A DNA stretch of 64,000 nucleotides from Ectobacillus polymachus (GCF_048159605.1 NZ_JBLREB010000001.1:434001-498000), one strand, 5' to 3'. Shown: positions 25,760-34,468, counted from the first letter of the stretch. Program-made: numbers and translations. Notes: generated by a model not told the origin, from the letters alone.

Positions 25760-26513
25760 ATGGCAGGACGTAATCATGAAGATTTACAAGATATTTCGTT
25801 GTTAGGAAATCAACATACAAACTATGCATTTGACTATACACCTGAGGTATTAGAAACATTCGAAAATCAGCATATCGGCCGTGATTATTTTGTGAAATTT
25901 AATTGTCCAGAGTTTACAAGCTTGTGTCAATCGGGCACACTTCCGTGGTGACACGGTCGCTTAAACCTCGTGAATTCAGGGAAGGAAACCATTTCTAATC
26001 CTGAGCCAAGCCTATAATATAGGAAGGTGCAGAGACTATCGAAATCAAGCAAATGTGAAGCGAGAAAGGTAGCATTTGTGAGAAGAGAGTAGAGTACATC
26101 TTGATGATGGAAGCGCGAGGGTTCTTCGTACATAGCGCAGTGTACGAAGAATATGATATAGTCCACCTGCAAATTGCAGCCCGCCAAAAACCGGACAGCC
26201 TGATTTTGCTACTATTTATATTAGCTATATTCCAGAAGTGAAAATGGTTGAAAGTAAATCGCTGAAGCTTTACTTATTTAGCTTCCGAAATCATGGCGAT
26301 TTTCACGAGGATTGCGTTAATATTATTATGAACGATTTGATTGCTCTTATGGATCCTCGTTACATTGAAGTATGGGGGAAATTTACGCCGCGCGGAGGTA
26401 TTTCAATCGATCCATATTGTAATTATGGTCGCCCTGGAACGAAGTATGAGAAGATGGCAGAGTATCGTCTTATGAATCATGATTTATATCCAGAGAAAGT
26501 AGATAATCGTTAG
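25760..26513 (+). CDS. queF: NADPH-dependent 7-cyano-7-deazaguanine reductase QueF, interrupted by a group I intron
   Basis: Reduces preQ0 to preQ1, the committed queuosine precursor. Coding sequence is join(25760-25927, 26184-26513). Exon 1 encodes 56 residues ending EFTSLC, and exon 2 begins PKTGQPDFATIYISY. The joined 165-residue protein has the same length as Bacillus subtilis QueF and keeps the catalytic Cys56 and Asp63 and the ESKSLKLYL motif. Unspliced, translation stops eight codons into the intervening sequence at 25949-25951. Exon identity up to both boundaries and canonical splice nucleotides make it an intron-containing gene rather than a pseudogene. GAAAGGAG lies upstream of the ATG. 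Last gene of queCDEF, followed by a terminator. Confidence 0.93.
25928..26183 (+). ncRNA. Group I intron in queF (256 nt, no homing endonuclease)
   Basis: Self-splicing-type RNA. P1: exon UGUGU pairs with IGS GCACA, with a U.G at the 5' splice site. P2 is CCGUG-GUGA-CACGG. P4: UCAGG (25976-25980) pairs with CCUGA (26000-26004). P5: GGAAA/UUUCU. P6a is CCUA/UAGG. P7: GACUA (26034-26038) pairs with UAGUC (26159-26163). P8 is an 11-bp hairpin (26122-26151). P9 is CUGCA-AAU-UGCAG. The last base is omega-G 26183. P3 5' strand UCGCUU has two possible partners (near 26058 and 26111); the second leaves room for P7.1/P7.2 and fits subgroup IA. No ORF inside, so it is not self-mobile unless an endonuclease acts in trans. 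Confidence 0.92.
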
Positions 26514-26520
26514 GATAATA

Positions 26521-26549
26521 AAAAGTGGCACAGTATGTGCCACTTTTCT
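26521..26549 (+). terminator. Terminator of queCDEF
   Basis: AAAAGTGGCACA pairs with TGTGCCACTTTT, then CTT. Confidence 0.88.
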
Positions 26550-26584
26550 TACGTATTTGTTTTTCGCTATTTAGAGTAATTGTA

Positions 26585-26767
26585 TTAAAAATTTTCAATT
26601 ACTCGGTAATTTTTATGATTGACCACCGTTAAAGGCTCTACATCTAAATCTCGATAATTCTTCATAATTGTGATGTCCACAATTACAGAGTTTTGATTCA
26701 CCTTTTGAACACGGCCTTGCATTCCATTTTTAAATTCAACTATGTCTCCTGCCTCAGCAATCTTCAT
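26585..26767 (-). CDS. YkvS-like DUF2187 protein
   Basis: A 60-residue small protein with a KOW/SH3-like beta-barrel pattern: AEAGDIVEFKNGMQGRVQKVN, ENSVIVDITI and VVNHKNYRV. It resembles Bacillus subtilis YkvS, of unknown function. ATG 26767 has GAGGA 8 nt upstream; the longer ATG 26773 is too close. In Bacillus subtilis, ykvS also lies near the queCDEF (ykvJKLM) locus, so the linkage is conserved. Confidence 0.8.
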   Translation of the reverse strand: MKIAEAGDIVEFKNGMQGRVQKVNQNSVIVDITIMKNYRDLDVEPLTVVNHKNYRVIENF

Positions 26768-27138
26768 AAGCATTCTCCTCATAGTAAAGTATAGCAGATA
26801 TTTTACATATTTTACCACATTCTATCCTCTGCTTTCATCTATTTTGAACTAAAAAGTTCCGTTTGTAAATGTTTCCAACGCAATTTGTTTGTAAGTTTTT
26901 TTACAAAGTCGCAGGAATATGAGTACACAAATCGAATTGGATGAAAATGGAATGTATAACTGTGCATGGTTTTCGTCTAGATTAGAGCGGATCGGAATAA
27001 AGTGGCGTTTATTAGTATTCAGGTAAAGAGTCGAATTTCAAAAAAGCAGGCAAGTGCATCTACTTTCTTATGACGTGGTATGATATATATATAGTAAACG
27101 ATTGCAGAGAGTTTTCATGAAAACGGAGTGTGAGTGAG
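26768..27138. other. 371-bp intergenic region
   Basis: Divergent promoters. It has a TTTGTAAGTTTTTTTACAAA inverted repeat near 26888-26907 and a 35-codon ORF (26919-27026) with only a weak ribosome site, which I do not call. Just before the next gene there is a GATATATATATAGT run, which may be a -10 region. Confidence 0.5.
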
Positions 27139-27747
27139 ATGAAAATCTCGTTGATTAAGCACGGTCGCAAAGAAATGACATCCGATTTTATGAATGCACG
27201 ACAATTCCGTAAATGGCTTGTACAGTATAATAAGAAGAATATCTTGCCGGAGAAAAATATACCAAATGATACGGTGGAGGCGATTCGTTCGGCTAAAATC
27301 GTTCTTTCAAGTACAGCTACATCAGCTATTCAGACGGCCACGTTGCTAACGGATTCTCTTTCCTTTGTGCAAAATCCTATATTTGATGAAACAGATTTAC
27401 CATTCGTAATTAAGGTTCCACAATGGGTCAAGCTAAAGCCGAGCGGGTGGATTACGATGAGTCGTACTCTATGGATGGCAGGGTTTTCGAATCATATTGA
27501 ATCCTATGCACAGGCAACCCATCGGGCTAAGCAAGCTACCGATTTATTAATTGGCTATGCTCTTTGCTATGATCGTGTAGCATTAGTAGGACATGATTAT
27601 TTTAACACCATGATTGCGAAGGAATTACGCAAGCGTGGCTGGTCCGGACCCATGCTCGTTTCCTACGATTACTGGGATACAGCAACCTATGAATTTCCTA
27701 AGGCGTTAGAAGGAAGGAAGCAAGGCTTTGGCTTAACGGCAACGTAG
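27139..27747 (+). CDS. Histidine-phosphatase-like protein
   Basis: A 202-residue soluble protein distantly like the phosphoglycerate-mutase fold: KHGRKE at the N-terminus in place of RHG, LSSTATSAIQTATLL in place of the SxxxRxxxTA motif, and a late VGHDYF with His. The catalytic RHG His is kept (H9), but nearby Arg residues are altered, so phosphatase activity is uncertain. ATG 27139 with upstream GGAGTGTGAG; a GTG at 27130 is also in frame. Function is unknown. Confidence 0.55.
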   Translation: MKISLIKHGRKEMTSDFMNARQFRKWLVQYNKKNILPEKNIPNDTVEAIRSAKIVLSSTATSAIQTATLLTDSLSFVQNPIFDETDLPFVIKVPQWVKLKPSGWITMSRTLWMAGFSNHIESYAQATHRAKQATDLLIGYALCYDRVALVGHDYFNTMIAKELRKRGWSGPMLVSYDYWDTATYEFPKALEGRKQGFGLTAT

Positions 27748-27987
27748 GCATATTATCTGCTTACGTTGCACAATCGTTTTATGAGACGTAACTTAAATCA
27801 ATTGAAGTCTCATTTCTTCCCTTTGTTTTTCCTACCGTTACATAGCATATACAATGCATACAGTAGAGGCACCCTAAAGCCATAGTGTTACGAAACATCC
27901 TCCCTTTTTTCAACCATTTCCCCTTGTACTCTTGTCGAAATATGGAAACCAAGGTAAAATAAATGATTATAGAGGTGAAATACGAAT

Positions 27988-28182
27988 ATGGAAGTAATGC
28001 AAGCAGAAGAAATTCTACAAAGCCTTCGAACAGGTGAGATTGCTGAATATGTAGTAGAGAAGGAAGATTTTTATTCCTTTCGCTCAGTTTTGGTGAAACA
28101 ATCAGATTTTAAACGATTTCGCGGTATTGCTCAGCGAAATGCGATTGTCGTATACACGTATATGGAAAAGGAAAGATCATAA
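27988..28182 (+). CDS. Small hypothetical protein
   Basis: A 64-residue acidic/basic protein (MEVMQAEEILQSLRTGEI...) with alternating charged and hydrophobic residues, predicted alpha/beta and soluble. AGAGGTG precedes the ATG. It lies 29 bp before the next gene and is probably co-transcribed. I do not recognise a family. Confidence 0.65.
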   Translation: MEVMQAEEILQSLRTGEIAEYVVEKEDFYSFRSVLVKQSDFKRFRGIAQRNAIVVYTYMEKERS

Positions 28183-28211
28183 GCTAAGTAAGTGTTAGGG
28201 AGGTACAAAAA

Positions 28212-28556
28212 GTGGAAGAGAGAGACATGCGTCTTTCCCGCTGGGATTATATGTGGCAGGACAAGCGCGGACAGAGGTTTGTTGGAACAGTACTTTTTCC
28301 GGGAACGAGAAAACGGGAAGGCCGGTTCTTATGGGAGATGAAAAAAAGAATTTTTGAAGCATTCAAAAGTCAAGACTTTGTATCGATGACCATTTTGCAT
28401 AAAGGTTCTTTTTTAGATATAGATGCACGTATATGGGATGTACGAGAAGAGAATAATAGAGTTACGCTTCGTGATGCCTCCGGTAAATACTATTACATTC
28501 AAATAAACGATGTGCTTCATATTGAAAAACAGCATGGCGAACATCATAATGAATAA
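28212..28556 (+). CDS. Hypothetical YolD-like protein
   Basis: A 114-residue protein with a GTG start preceded by AGGGAGG. The C-terminal half (MTILHKGSFLDIDARIWD, then VTLRDASGKYYYIQINDVLHI) has the beta-hairpin pattern of YolD-like proteins; the N-terminus is aromatic and basic. YolD is associated with DNA-damage genes in other Bacillus, but there is no UmuC homologue here, so the name is tentative. Followed by a terminator. Confidence 0.5.
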   Translation: MEERDMRLSRWDYMWQDKRGQRFVGTVLFPGTRKREGRFLWEMKKRIFEAFKSQDFVSMTILHKGSFLDIDARIWDVREENNRVTLRDASGKYYYIQINDVLHIEKQHGEHHNE

Positions 28557-28583
28557 AGCAGCTCTGGAGAGAGCTGCTTTTTT
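28555..28583 (+). terminator. Intrinsic terminator
   Basis: AAAGCAGCTCT pairs with AGAGCTGCTTT around GGAG, followed by TTTT. Confidence 0.88.
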
Positions 28584-28714
28584 ATATCTACTTTGTAAAA
28601 TACTAAATTTCCATAAAATTAGCATATCCATACGAAACTTGTAATCTCATTTCTGTGCATGATAGAATAAATTAGGGAAATATTTCTAATATCTACCTGA
28701 AAGGATGTTGACTT

Positions 28715-29557
28715 ATGAAGGAGAAAGCTTCGTGGAAAGTTAGTGGGTTTATGGGCTTTGCTTTGATCCTTATTTTAGTGGGGATAGGTTTGTATCTCAC
28801 TAGTATTCAAGATAATCCTGCTTATGTTATTGGTTCTGGCGTTCTATCATTGTTCCTACTTAGTGGTATGACAATCGTTCAACCTAATGAATCGAGTGTT
28901 ATCATTTTTTTCGGTAAGTATTTAGGAACGATTAGAGAGGAAGGCTTTTTTCTTACGGTTCCTTCCTTGCGTAAACGAGTTTCATTACGGGTATGCAATT
29001 TTAACTCGGATACATTAAAAGTTAATGACATCGATGGAAATCCGATTGAGATTGCAGCAGTAGTTGTGTATCGTGTCATTGACACTGCTAAGGCATTGTT
29101 TGATGTGGAAAGTTATAATGAATTTGTCCGTATTCAAAGTGAAACAGCACTGCGTCATGTTGCGACTCGATATCCTTATGATACGAATGAAGAAAAGGTA
29201 TGGTCGCTTCGTGGGAATGCAGAAGAAATCGCAAACGAGCTCGCAAGGGAATTGCAGGAACGTCTTGCTGTGTCCGGTGTAGAGGTAATCGAAGCACGTC
29301 TTACGCATCTTGCTTATGCGTCTGAAATCGCGAGTGCAATGTTACAGCGTCAGCAAGCAAATGCAGTAGTAGCTGCCCGTCAGAAAATCGTAGAAGGGGC
29401 AGTTGGCATGGCAGAAGCAGCTCTTTCACAGCTTGAGGAAAAGAATGTTGTGCATTTAACGGAAGAAATGAAAGTACAAATCGTTAGCAATCTAATGATA
29501 GCCATTGTCTCTGAAAAAGGAACGCAGCCTGTTATGAATGCAGGACGAGTAAAATAA
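28715..29557 (+). CDS. SPFH/stomatin-like membrane protein
   Basis: A 280-residue protein with two N-terminal transmembrane segments (about 10-30 and 35-55), then an SPFH/Band 7 domain starting QPNESSVIIFFGKYLGTIREEG. A C-terminal Ala/Glu-rich helix (VVAARQKIVEGAVGMAEAALSQLEEK) is typical. It is probably a membrane-domain scaffold. No NfeD partner adjoins, unlike the FloT/YuaF pair. AAAGGATG precedes the ATG. Confidence 0.87.
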   Translation: MKEKASWKVSGFMGFALILILVGIGLYLTSIQDNPAYVIGSGVLSLFLLSGMTIVQPNESSVIIFFGKYLGTIREEGFFLTVPSLRKRVSLRVCNFNSDTLKVNDIDGNPIEIAAVVVYRVIDTAKALFDVESYNEFVRIQSETALRHVATRYPYDTNEEKVWSLRGNAEEIANELARELQERLAVSGVEVIEARLTHLAYASEIASAMLQRQQANAVVAARQKIVEGAVGMAEAALSQLEEKNVVHLTEEMKVQIVSNLMIAIVSEKGTQPVMNAGRVK

Positions 29558-29641
29558 GGGAAGCTCACTCATGAGGATGCTGTTACATAGATAGGATCAC
29601 TCTAAAGCAGCAATTAACTAGAGTGCTTTATACGGACGATA

Positions 29642-29679
29642 AGACAAAAAGACTCCATTACTAGGAGTCTTTTTGTCTT
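29642..29679. terminator. Hairpin terminator
   Basis: AGACAAAAAGACTCC pairs with GGAGTCTTTTTGTCT, 15 bp perfect stem. It is 85 bp downstream of the SPFH gene. Confidence 0.8.
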
Positions 29680-30032
29680 GCATTAACAATGTTTTTACAT
29701 TTCATCTTCCATATTGCCAGACAAATGCATTGACAAGTTTTTTAAAATAGACATTATTGACACAGTATTTATAATGTTGTTTCATATGATTTGTACCTAT
29801 TTTTTAGATCGGGTTTTCTATGTCGAAAAACAATTTTTTTTGCTCTTATTTATTTTATGTATATATCTTGTGTCATTTTATGAATCATACTACAATATAT
29901 AGGTAAATAGAGACAAGCAGACTATTACTGGTTAAATTGTTCGGCAGTCCCTCACTTGCTAAAAGGTGGGGGTATTACCGCCATAGGAGGAATCGGGAAT
30001 CAATAGTATCAAGTAGAGAAGGGGATTACAAA
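29680..30032. other. nrd operon upstream region
   Basis: About 350 bp without a supported gene. Two A/T cores (GTATATATC near 29859-29867 and CAATATATAG near 29893-29902), ~34 bp apart, loosely resemble NrdR boxes, but the match is weak. A G/C-rich hairpin at 29949-29972 (CCCTCACTT/AGGTGGGGG) precedes nrdI and shares GTCCCTCACTTG with the inverse of 39126-39137. Confidence 0.4.
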
Positions 30033-30392
30033 ATGCGAATTGTGTATGATTCAATGACAGGGAATGTAAAACGCTTCATTCATAAGATCGGTATGCCAGC
30101 TATGCAAATTCGCGATAGTTTAGTCATGAATGAGGAATTTGTTCTTGTAACGTATACAACAGGCTTCGGAAATGTGCCGGATCGTGTGTTGGAATTTTTG
30201 CAAAACAATCATTCCTTCTTAAAGGGTGTATCGGCAAGTGGAAATCGAAATTGGGGTACAAATTATGGTGCCAGTGCTGATAAGATAGCAGTTCGTTATC
30301 ATGTCCCCGTTTTATCTAAATTTGAATTGTCCGGTACGAATCGTGATGTAGAATACTTTAAGGAAAGGGTGCGGGAGATTGCGTCACATTGA
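30033..30392 (+). CDS. nrdI: Flavodoxin-like protein NrdI
   Basis: Flavoprotein that helps assemble the dimanganese-tyrosyl cofactor of NrdF. 119 residues with VYDSMTGNVKRF as FMN phosphate loop and TYTTGFGNVPDRVLEFL. AGAAGGGG is 7 nt from the ATG. First gene of the class Ib ribonucleotide reductase operon; its end overlaps nrdE by 14 bp. Confidence 0.93.
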   Translation: MRIVYDSMTGNVKRFIHKIGMPAMQIRDSLVMNEEFVLVTYTTGFGNVPDRVLEFLQNNHSFLKGVSASGNRNWGTNYGASADKIAVRYHVPVLSKFELSGTNRDVEYFKERVREIASH

Positions 30393-32463
30393 GTTAAATA
30401 ATGAAATTACACAGATGAAGGATGGATTCTATCAGCTTGAGAAAGATCAGGAGGCATTGCAAGAATTTATGAAGGAAGTAGACGAGAAGATGGTCCACTT
30501 TGGCAATGTTTCTGAACGTATTTCTTACATGATCGAGCAGGACTATTATTATAATGTTCTTGCGCAATATTCAGTAGAAGAAATTGAAGCTGTATACGAG
30601 ATTACATATGGGGCAAACTTTCAATTTCAATCGTATATGGCTGCTTCTAAATTCTATAAAGACTATGCGTTAAAGACGAATGATTTAATGTACTATTTAG
30701 AAAGTTATGCAGATCGCGTTGCCATTGTATCCCTATATTTAGGACGCGGTGAGTTTACAAGAGCAAAGCAATTTGCAAGAATGATTATTAAACAAAATTA
30801 TCAGCCTGCAACACCGACGTTTTTAAATGCAGGGCGCAGTAGACGCGGTGAAATGGTGAGCTGTTTCCTATTAGAAATGGATGATAGCTTAAATTCCATT
30901 GGCTTTAATATCAATACAGCGATGCAGCTTAGTAAAATCGGCGGCGGTGTTGCTTTGAATTTGTCTAAGCTACGCGCACGCGGTGAGCAAATTAAGGGAA
31001 TTGAAAATGCAGCAAGTGGTGTTATGCCTGTTATGAAGCTTCTTGAAGATTCTTTCTCCTACGCAAACCAATTAGGTCAACGTAAAGGTGCAGGAGCCGT
31101 ATACTTAAATATTTTCCACTGGGATATAATTGAGTTTCTCGATTCGAAAAAAATAAACGCAGATGAAAAGACGCGTATCCAATCCCTTTCGATTGGCATT
31201 ATCGTACCTAGCAAATTCTTCGAGCTCGCTGAGAAAAATGAACCTCTATATGCGTTTGCACCATATACGATATTCAAGGAATACGGAAAACATTTAGACG
31301 ATATCGAAATCGATGAAATGTATGAGGAACTAGTAAATAATCCGAACATTAAGAAGAAAAAACTAGATCTTAGCGCCCGAGAAATGCTCGTGAAAATTGC
31401 GATGATTCAGCTTGAATCCGGCTATCCATACTTGATGTTTAAATCGAATGCCAATAAGCACCATCCATTACAGGATATTGGATCCATTAAAATGTCGAAT
31501 TTATGTACAGAAATCTTCCAATTACAAGAAACATCTGAAATTAATGATTACGGTCACGGAGATGTGATTCGCCGCGATATTAACTGTAACTTAGGCTCTT
31601 TAAACATCGTAAACGTGATGCATAACAAAGAAATTCGCGAGGCAGTTCATGTTGGAATGGAAGCCTTAACGGCTGTATCCGATATGACCGTTATTCCGAA
31701 TGCACCAACTGTAAAGAAAGCAAATGAAGAGCTTCATTCGGTTGGACTTGGGGCTATGAATTTACACGGTTTTTTAGCAAAACATAAAATTGCTTTTGAA
31801 AGTGAAGAGGCAAAGGATTTTGTTCGTACCTTCTTTATGATGATTAATTTTTACTCGATTGAAAAAAGCATGATGATTGCAAAGGAAAAGGCTGAAACAT
31901 TTAAAGGCTTTGAACAATCCGAATATGCGAAAGGGACGTACTTCCGTAAATATGAGGAAACGAGTTATATGCCTATTACTGATAAAGTACAGGAATTATT
32001 CGCCGATATGCATATCCCTACGCAAGAAGACTGGAGTGCTTTAAAAGAGAAGGTGCAAACCTACGGACTATACAATGCATATCGACTTGCCATCGCACCA
32101 ACGCAAAGCATTAGTTACGTTCAAAATGCCACTTCCAGTGTGATGCCAATCGTAAATATTATTGAATCCAGAACCTATGCAAACTCTACTACTTACTACC
32201 CAATGCCAGGTTTATCAAGGGAGACTTTCTGGTATTACAAATCTGCCTATGAAATGAATCAATTTAAGCTAATTGATTTAATTGCAGAAATTCAAGATCA
32301 TGTTGACCAAGGTATTAGCACAATTCTCTATGTAAACAGCGACATTTCAACTCGAGAATTGGCACGGTATTATATTTACGCTCATAAAAAAGGATTAAAA
32401 AGCCTCTATTATACAAGAACGCGTAAGCTTACTGTAGAAGAATGCGTAGCATGCGTAGTGTGA
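30379..32463 (+). CDS. nrdE: Class Ib ribonucleoside-diphosphate reductase alpha subunit NrdE
   Basis: Catalytic large subunit, 694 residues. Conserved QPATPTFLNAG, the active-site region GEMVSCFLLEMDD, NCNLGSLN and the redox-active C-terminus ECVACVV are all present, and the reading frame is uninterrupted. The start is TTG inside the nrdI end (GCGGGAGATTG). Bacillus nrdE genes are known targets for group I introns; this copy has none. Together with nrdI and nrdF it supplies deoxyribonucleotides. Confidence 0.95.
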   Translation: MRHIELNNEITQMKDGFYQLEKDQEALQEFMKEVDEKMVHFGNVSERISYMIEQDYYYNVLAQYSVEEIEAVYEITYGANFQFQSYMAASKFYKDYALKTNDLMYYLESYADRVAIVSLYLGRGEFTRAKQFARMIIKQNYQPATPTFLNAGRSRRGEMVSCFLLEMDDSLNSIGFNINTAMQLSKIGGGVALNLSKLRARGEQIKGIENAASGVMPVMKLLEDSFSYANQLGQRKGAGAVYLNIFHWDIIEFLDSKKINADEKTRIQSLSIGIIVPSKFFELAEKNEPLYAFAPYTIFKEYGKHLDDIEIDEMYEELVNNPNIKKKKLDLSAREMLVKIAMIQLESGYPYLMFKSNANKHHPLQDIGSIKMSNLCTEIFQLQETSEINDYGHGDVIRRDINCNLGSLNIVNVMHNKEIREAVHVGMEALTAVSDMTVIPNAPTVKKANEELHSVGLGAMNLHGFLAKHKIAFESEEAKDFVRTFFMMINFYSIEKSMMIAKEKAETFKGFEQSEYAKGTYFRKYEETSYMPITDKVQELFADMHIPTQEDWSALKEKVQTYGLYNAYRLAIAPTQSISYVQNATSSVMPIVNIIESRTYANSTTYYPMPGLSRETFWYYKSAYEMNQFKLIDLIAEIQDHVDQGISTILYVNSDISTRELARYYIYAHKKGLKSLYYTRTRKLTVEECVACVV

Positions 32464-32484
32464 GTATAAAAAGGAGGGAATAGT

Positions 32485-33450
32485 ATGCGTGCAGTAAACT
32501 GGAATAAGCAAGAGGATGAGTATAGTCTCGTCTTTTGGAAACAAAATATTTCGCAATTTTGGACAGAGGAGGAAATTTCCGTCTCCTCGGATAAAAATAC
32601 ATGGGTTCGCCTTTCTAAGGAAGAGAAAGAGGCGTACAAGAGAATTTTAGGCGGACTTACGCTTCTTGATACAAAGCAGGGCGGTGAAGGAATGCCATTG
32701 CTCCTTCTCCATATTAAAAATTTACAAGCGAAAAGCGTACTTGGCTTTATGGGTGCGATGGAAGAAGTACACGCAAAGAGTTATAGTCATATTTTTACTA
32801 CGCTAGCAAGTGAAGAGGAAATCGAAGAAATTTTCGATTGGGTGGATCATCATCCGCTCTTAAACAAGAAAGCAACGATTATTACGGACTATTATCATCG
32901 CCTATTTCGTCCGGATGCCACGAATAAAGAACTTTACATGGCAATGGTAGCGAGTGTATTTCTAGAAAGCTACTTATTTTATAGCGGTTTCTTCTATCCG
33001 CTTTATTTAGCTGGACAAGGTAAGTTAACGGCAAGCGGAGAAATTATTAATCTTATTATTCGTGATGAAAGCATCCATGGAGTTTTTGTAGGGCTGCTAG
33101 CACAAGAAACATTCCAGCATCTCTCTAAAGAGGAACAAGCTGAAGTAGGGCAGGAAACGATGGAGCTTCTACTGACATTGTATGAAAATGAAAAGCTATA
33201 TACAGAAGAAATATATGCTTCCATTGGACTTGTGGATGAGGTAAATGCTTTTGTCCGCTATAATGCAAACAAAGCATTAATGAATCTTGGGCTCGATCCG
33301 TACTTTGAGGAGGAAGATGTGAATCCAATCGTATTAAATGGACTCTCCACTGATACGAAAAATCATGATTTCTTCTCAGTGAAAGGAAACGGATATGTAA
33401 AGGCAACCAATGTAGAAGAATTAACAGATAGTGACTTTGTGTTTGAATAA
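32485..33450 (+). CDS. nrdF: Class Ib ribonucleotide reductase beta subunit NrdF
   Basis: Small subunit carrying the metal-tyrosyl radical. 321 residues, with metal-ligand segments LTLLDTKQGG, MEEVHAKSYS, and IIRDESIHGVF and the YSGFFYPLYLAGQGK region. AAAAAGGAGGG precedes the ATG. Intact, and ends the nrdIEF operon. Confidence 0.94.
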   Translation: MRAVNWNKQEDEYSLVFWKQNISQFWTEEEISVSSDKNTWVRLSKEEKEAYKRILGGLTLLDTKQGGEGMPLLLLHIKNLQAKSVLGFMGAMEEVHAKSYSHIFTTLASEEEIEEIFDWVDHHPLLNKKATIITDYYHRLFRPDATNKELYMAMVASVFLESYLFYSGFFYPLYLAGQGKLTASGEIINLIIRDESIHGVFVGLLAQETFQHLSKEEQAEVGQETMELLLTLYENEKLYTEEIYASIGLVDEVNAFVRYNANKALMNLGLDPYFEEEDVNPIVLNGLSTDTKNHDFFSVKGNGYVKATNVEELTDSDFVFE

Positions 33451-33492
33451 TATGATAGGATTAGGCTAAAAAAAGTAAGAGGGGTAGCCATC

Positions 33493-34461
33493 ATGAAGGC
33501 ATTATTTTTTGAAAGATTCGGTGGGCCAGAGGTACTGCAATATGGAGAAGTAGCTGATCCAATCTTACAAGAGGATGAGATTCTCGTTTCGATGAAAGCA
33601 ATCGGCTTAAATTTTGCAGATGTGTATCGGCGTAAAGGAAATTACCACCTGGCAGGAAAGCCTCCTTATATATTAGGATACGAAGGGGCCGGCGTTGTTA
33701 CTGCAGTTGGACGTAACGCTATAGGATTAGCCAATATCGGAGATCGTGTTGCATTTGCAGACGTTCCATTTGCTAACGCGGAGCTAGTTGCTGTTCCGAA
33801 AGATAAACTTATCCCGCTTCCAAACGAGATTTCATTTGAAACAGCAGCATCGCTTTTATTACAAGGATTAACAGCACATTATTTAACGAAGGATAGTTAT
33901 GCTGTACGTCTAAACGATGTGGCTCTCGTTCATGCTGCTGCCGGCGGCGTTGGTCAGTTGCTCGTTCAAATAATCAAGCGGTATGGAGGTAAGGTAATTG
34001 GTTTAACATCTTCTGTGCAAAAGGCAGAGGCTGCGAAAGAAGCAGGCGCTGATGTTACATTTCTCTACAATGAAGATTGGAAACAGGAAGTGAAGCGAGT
34101 GACGAACGGAAGGGGAGTAGACGTTGTTTACGAATCCGTTGGTTCGACGCTTATGGATAGCTTTGAAGTGACGCGTACATGCGGAACCGTAGTCTTTTAC
34201 GGTATGGCTGGAGGCGACCCGGCACCGATTGATCCGCGTATGTTAATGGATACGTCCAAAACCCTGACCGGTGGTGATCTTTGGAATGTGCTAACCTCTT
34301 ATGAAGAGAGAAGAGCTCGTTCAAGTGAGCTATTTCGCTGGATTCTAGAAGGAAGCATAACGGTAAAGACGCCAACTGTATTTTCATTGCAGGACGGGGC
34401 ACGTGCACACACCTATTTAGAAAGCCGGAAAAGTACGGGAAAAATATTACTGATTCCATAA
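33493..34461 (+). CDS. Quinone oxidoreductase (MDR/zeta-crystallin family)
   Basis: A 322-residue NADPH-dependent medium-chain reductase. It has GLNFADVYRRKGNY and the nucleotide-binding VHAAAGGVGQLLVQI near 140-155. Zinc-binding cysteines of alcohol dehydrogenases are absent, as in QOR. AGAGGGG precedes the ATG. Substrate is unknown; quinones are the family default. Not obviously linked to nrd. Confidence 0.88.
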   Translation: MKALFFERFGGPEVLQYGEVADPILQEDEILVSMKAIGLNFADVYRRKGNYHLAGKPPYILGYEGAGVVTAVGRNAIGLANIGDRVAFADVPFANAELVAVPKDKLIPLPNEISFETAASLLLQGLTAHYLTKDSYAVRLNDVALVHAAAGGVGQLLVQIIKRYGGKVIGLTSSVQKAEAAKEAGADVTFLYNEDWKQEVKRVTNGRGVDVVYESVGSTLMDSFEVTRTCGTVVFYGMAGGDPAPIDPRMLMDTSKTLTGGDLWNVLTSYEERRARSSELFRWILEGSITVKTPTVFSLQDGARAHTYLESRKSTGKILLIP

Positions 34462-34468
34462 CATATGG

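Noticed and set aside
25709..25951. Truncated queF ORF taken as a pseudogene or sequencing error
   Set aside because: The inserted 256 nt have ordered group I pairings and exact splice-site bases, and exon joining is in frame to the base.
26919..27026. 35-codon ORF MSTQIELDENG...
   Set aside because: Weak ribosome site and no recognisable family; may be leader DNA.
29714..29902. 62-codon hydrophobic ORF before nrdI
   Set aside because: TTG start without a ribosome site, and the composition follows local AT-richness; likely chance.
29859..29902. NrdR boxes
   Set aside because: Cores are AT-rich but flanks fit the consensus poorly and spacing is ~34 bp rather than the usual 31-32.
30379..32463. 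Possible intron or intein in nrdE
   Set aside because: The 694-codon frame is continuous and family motifs are correctly spaced.
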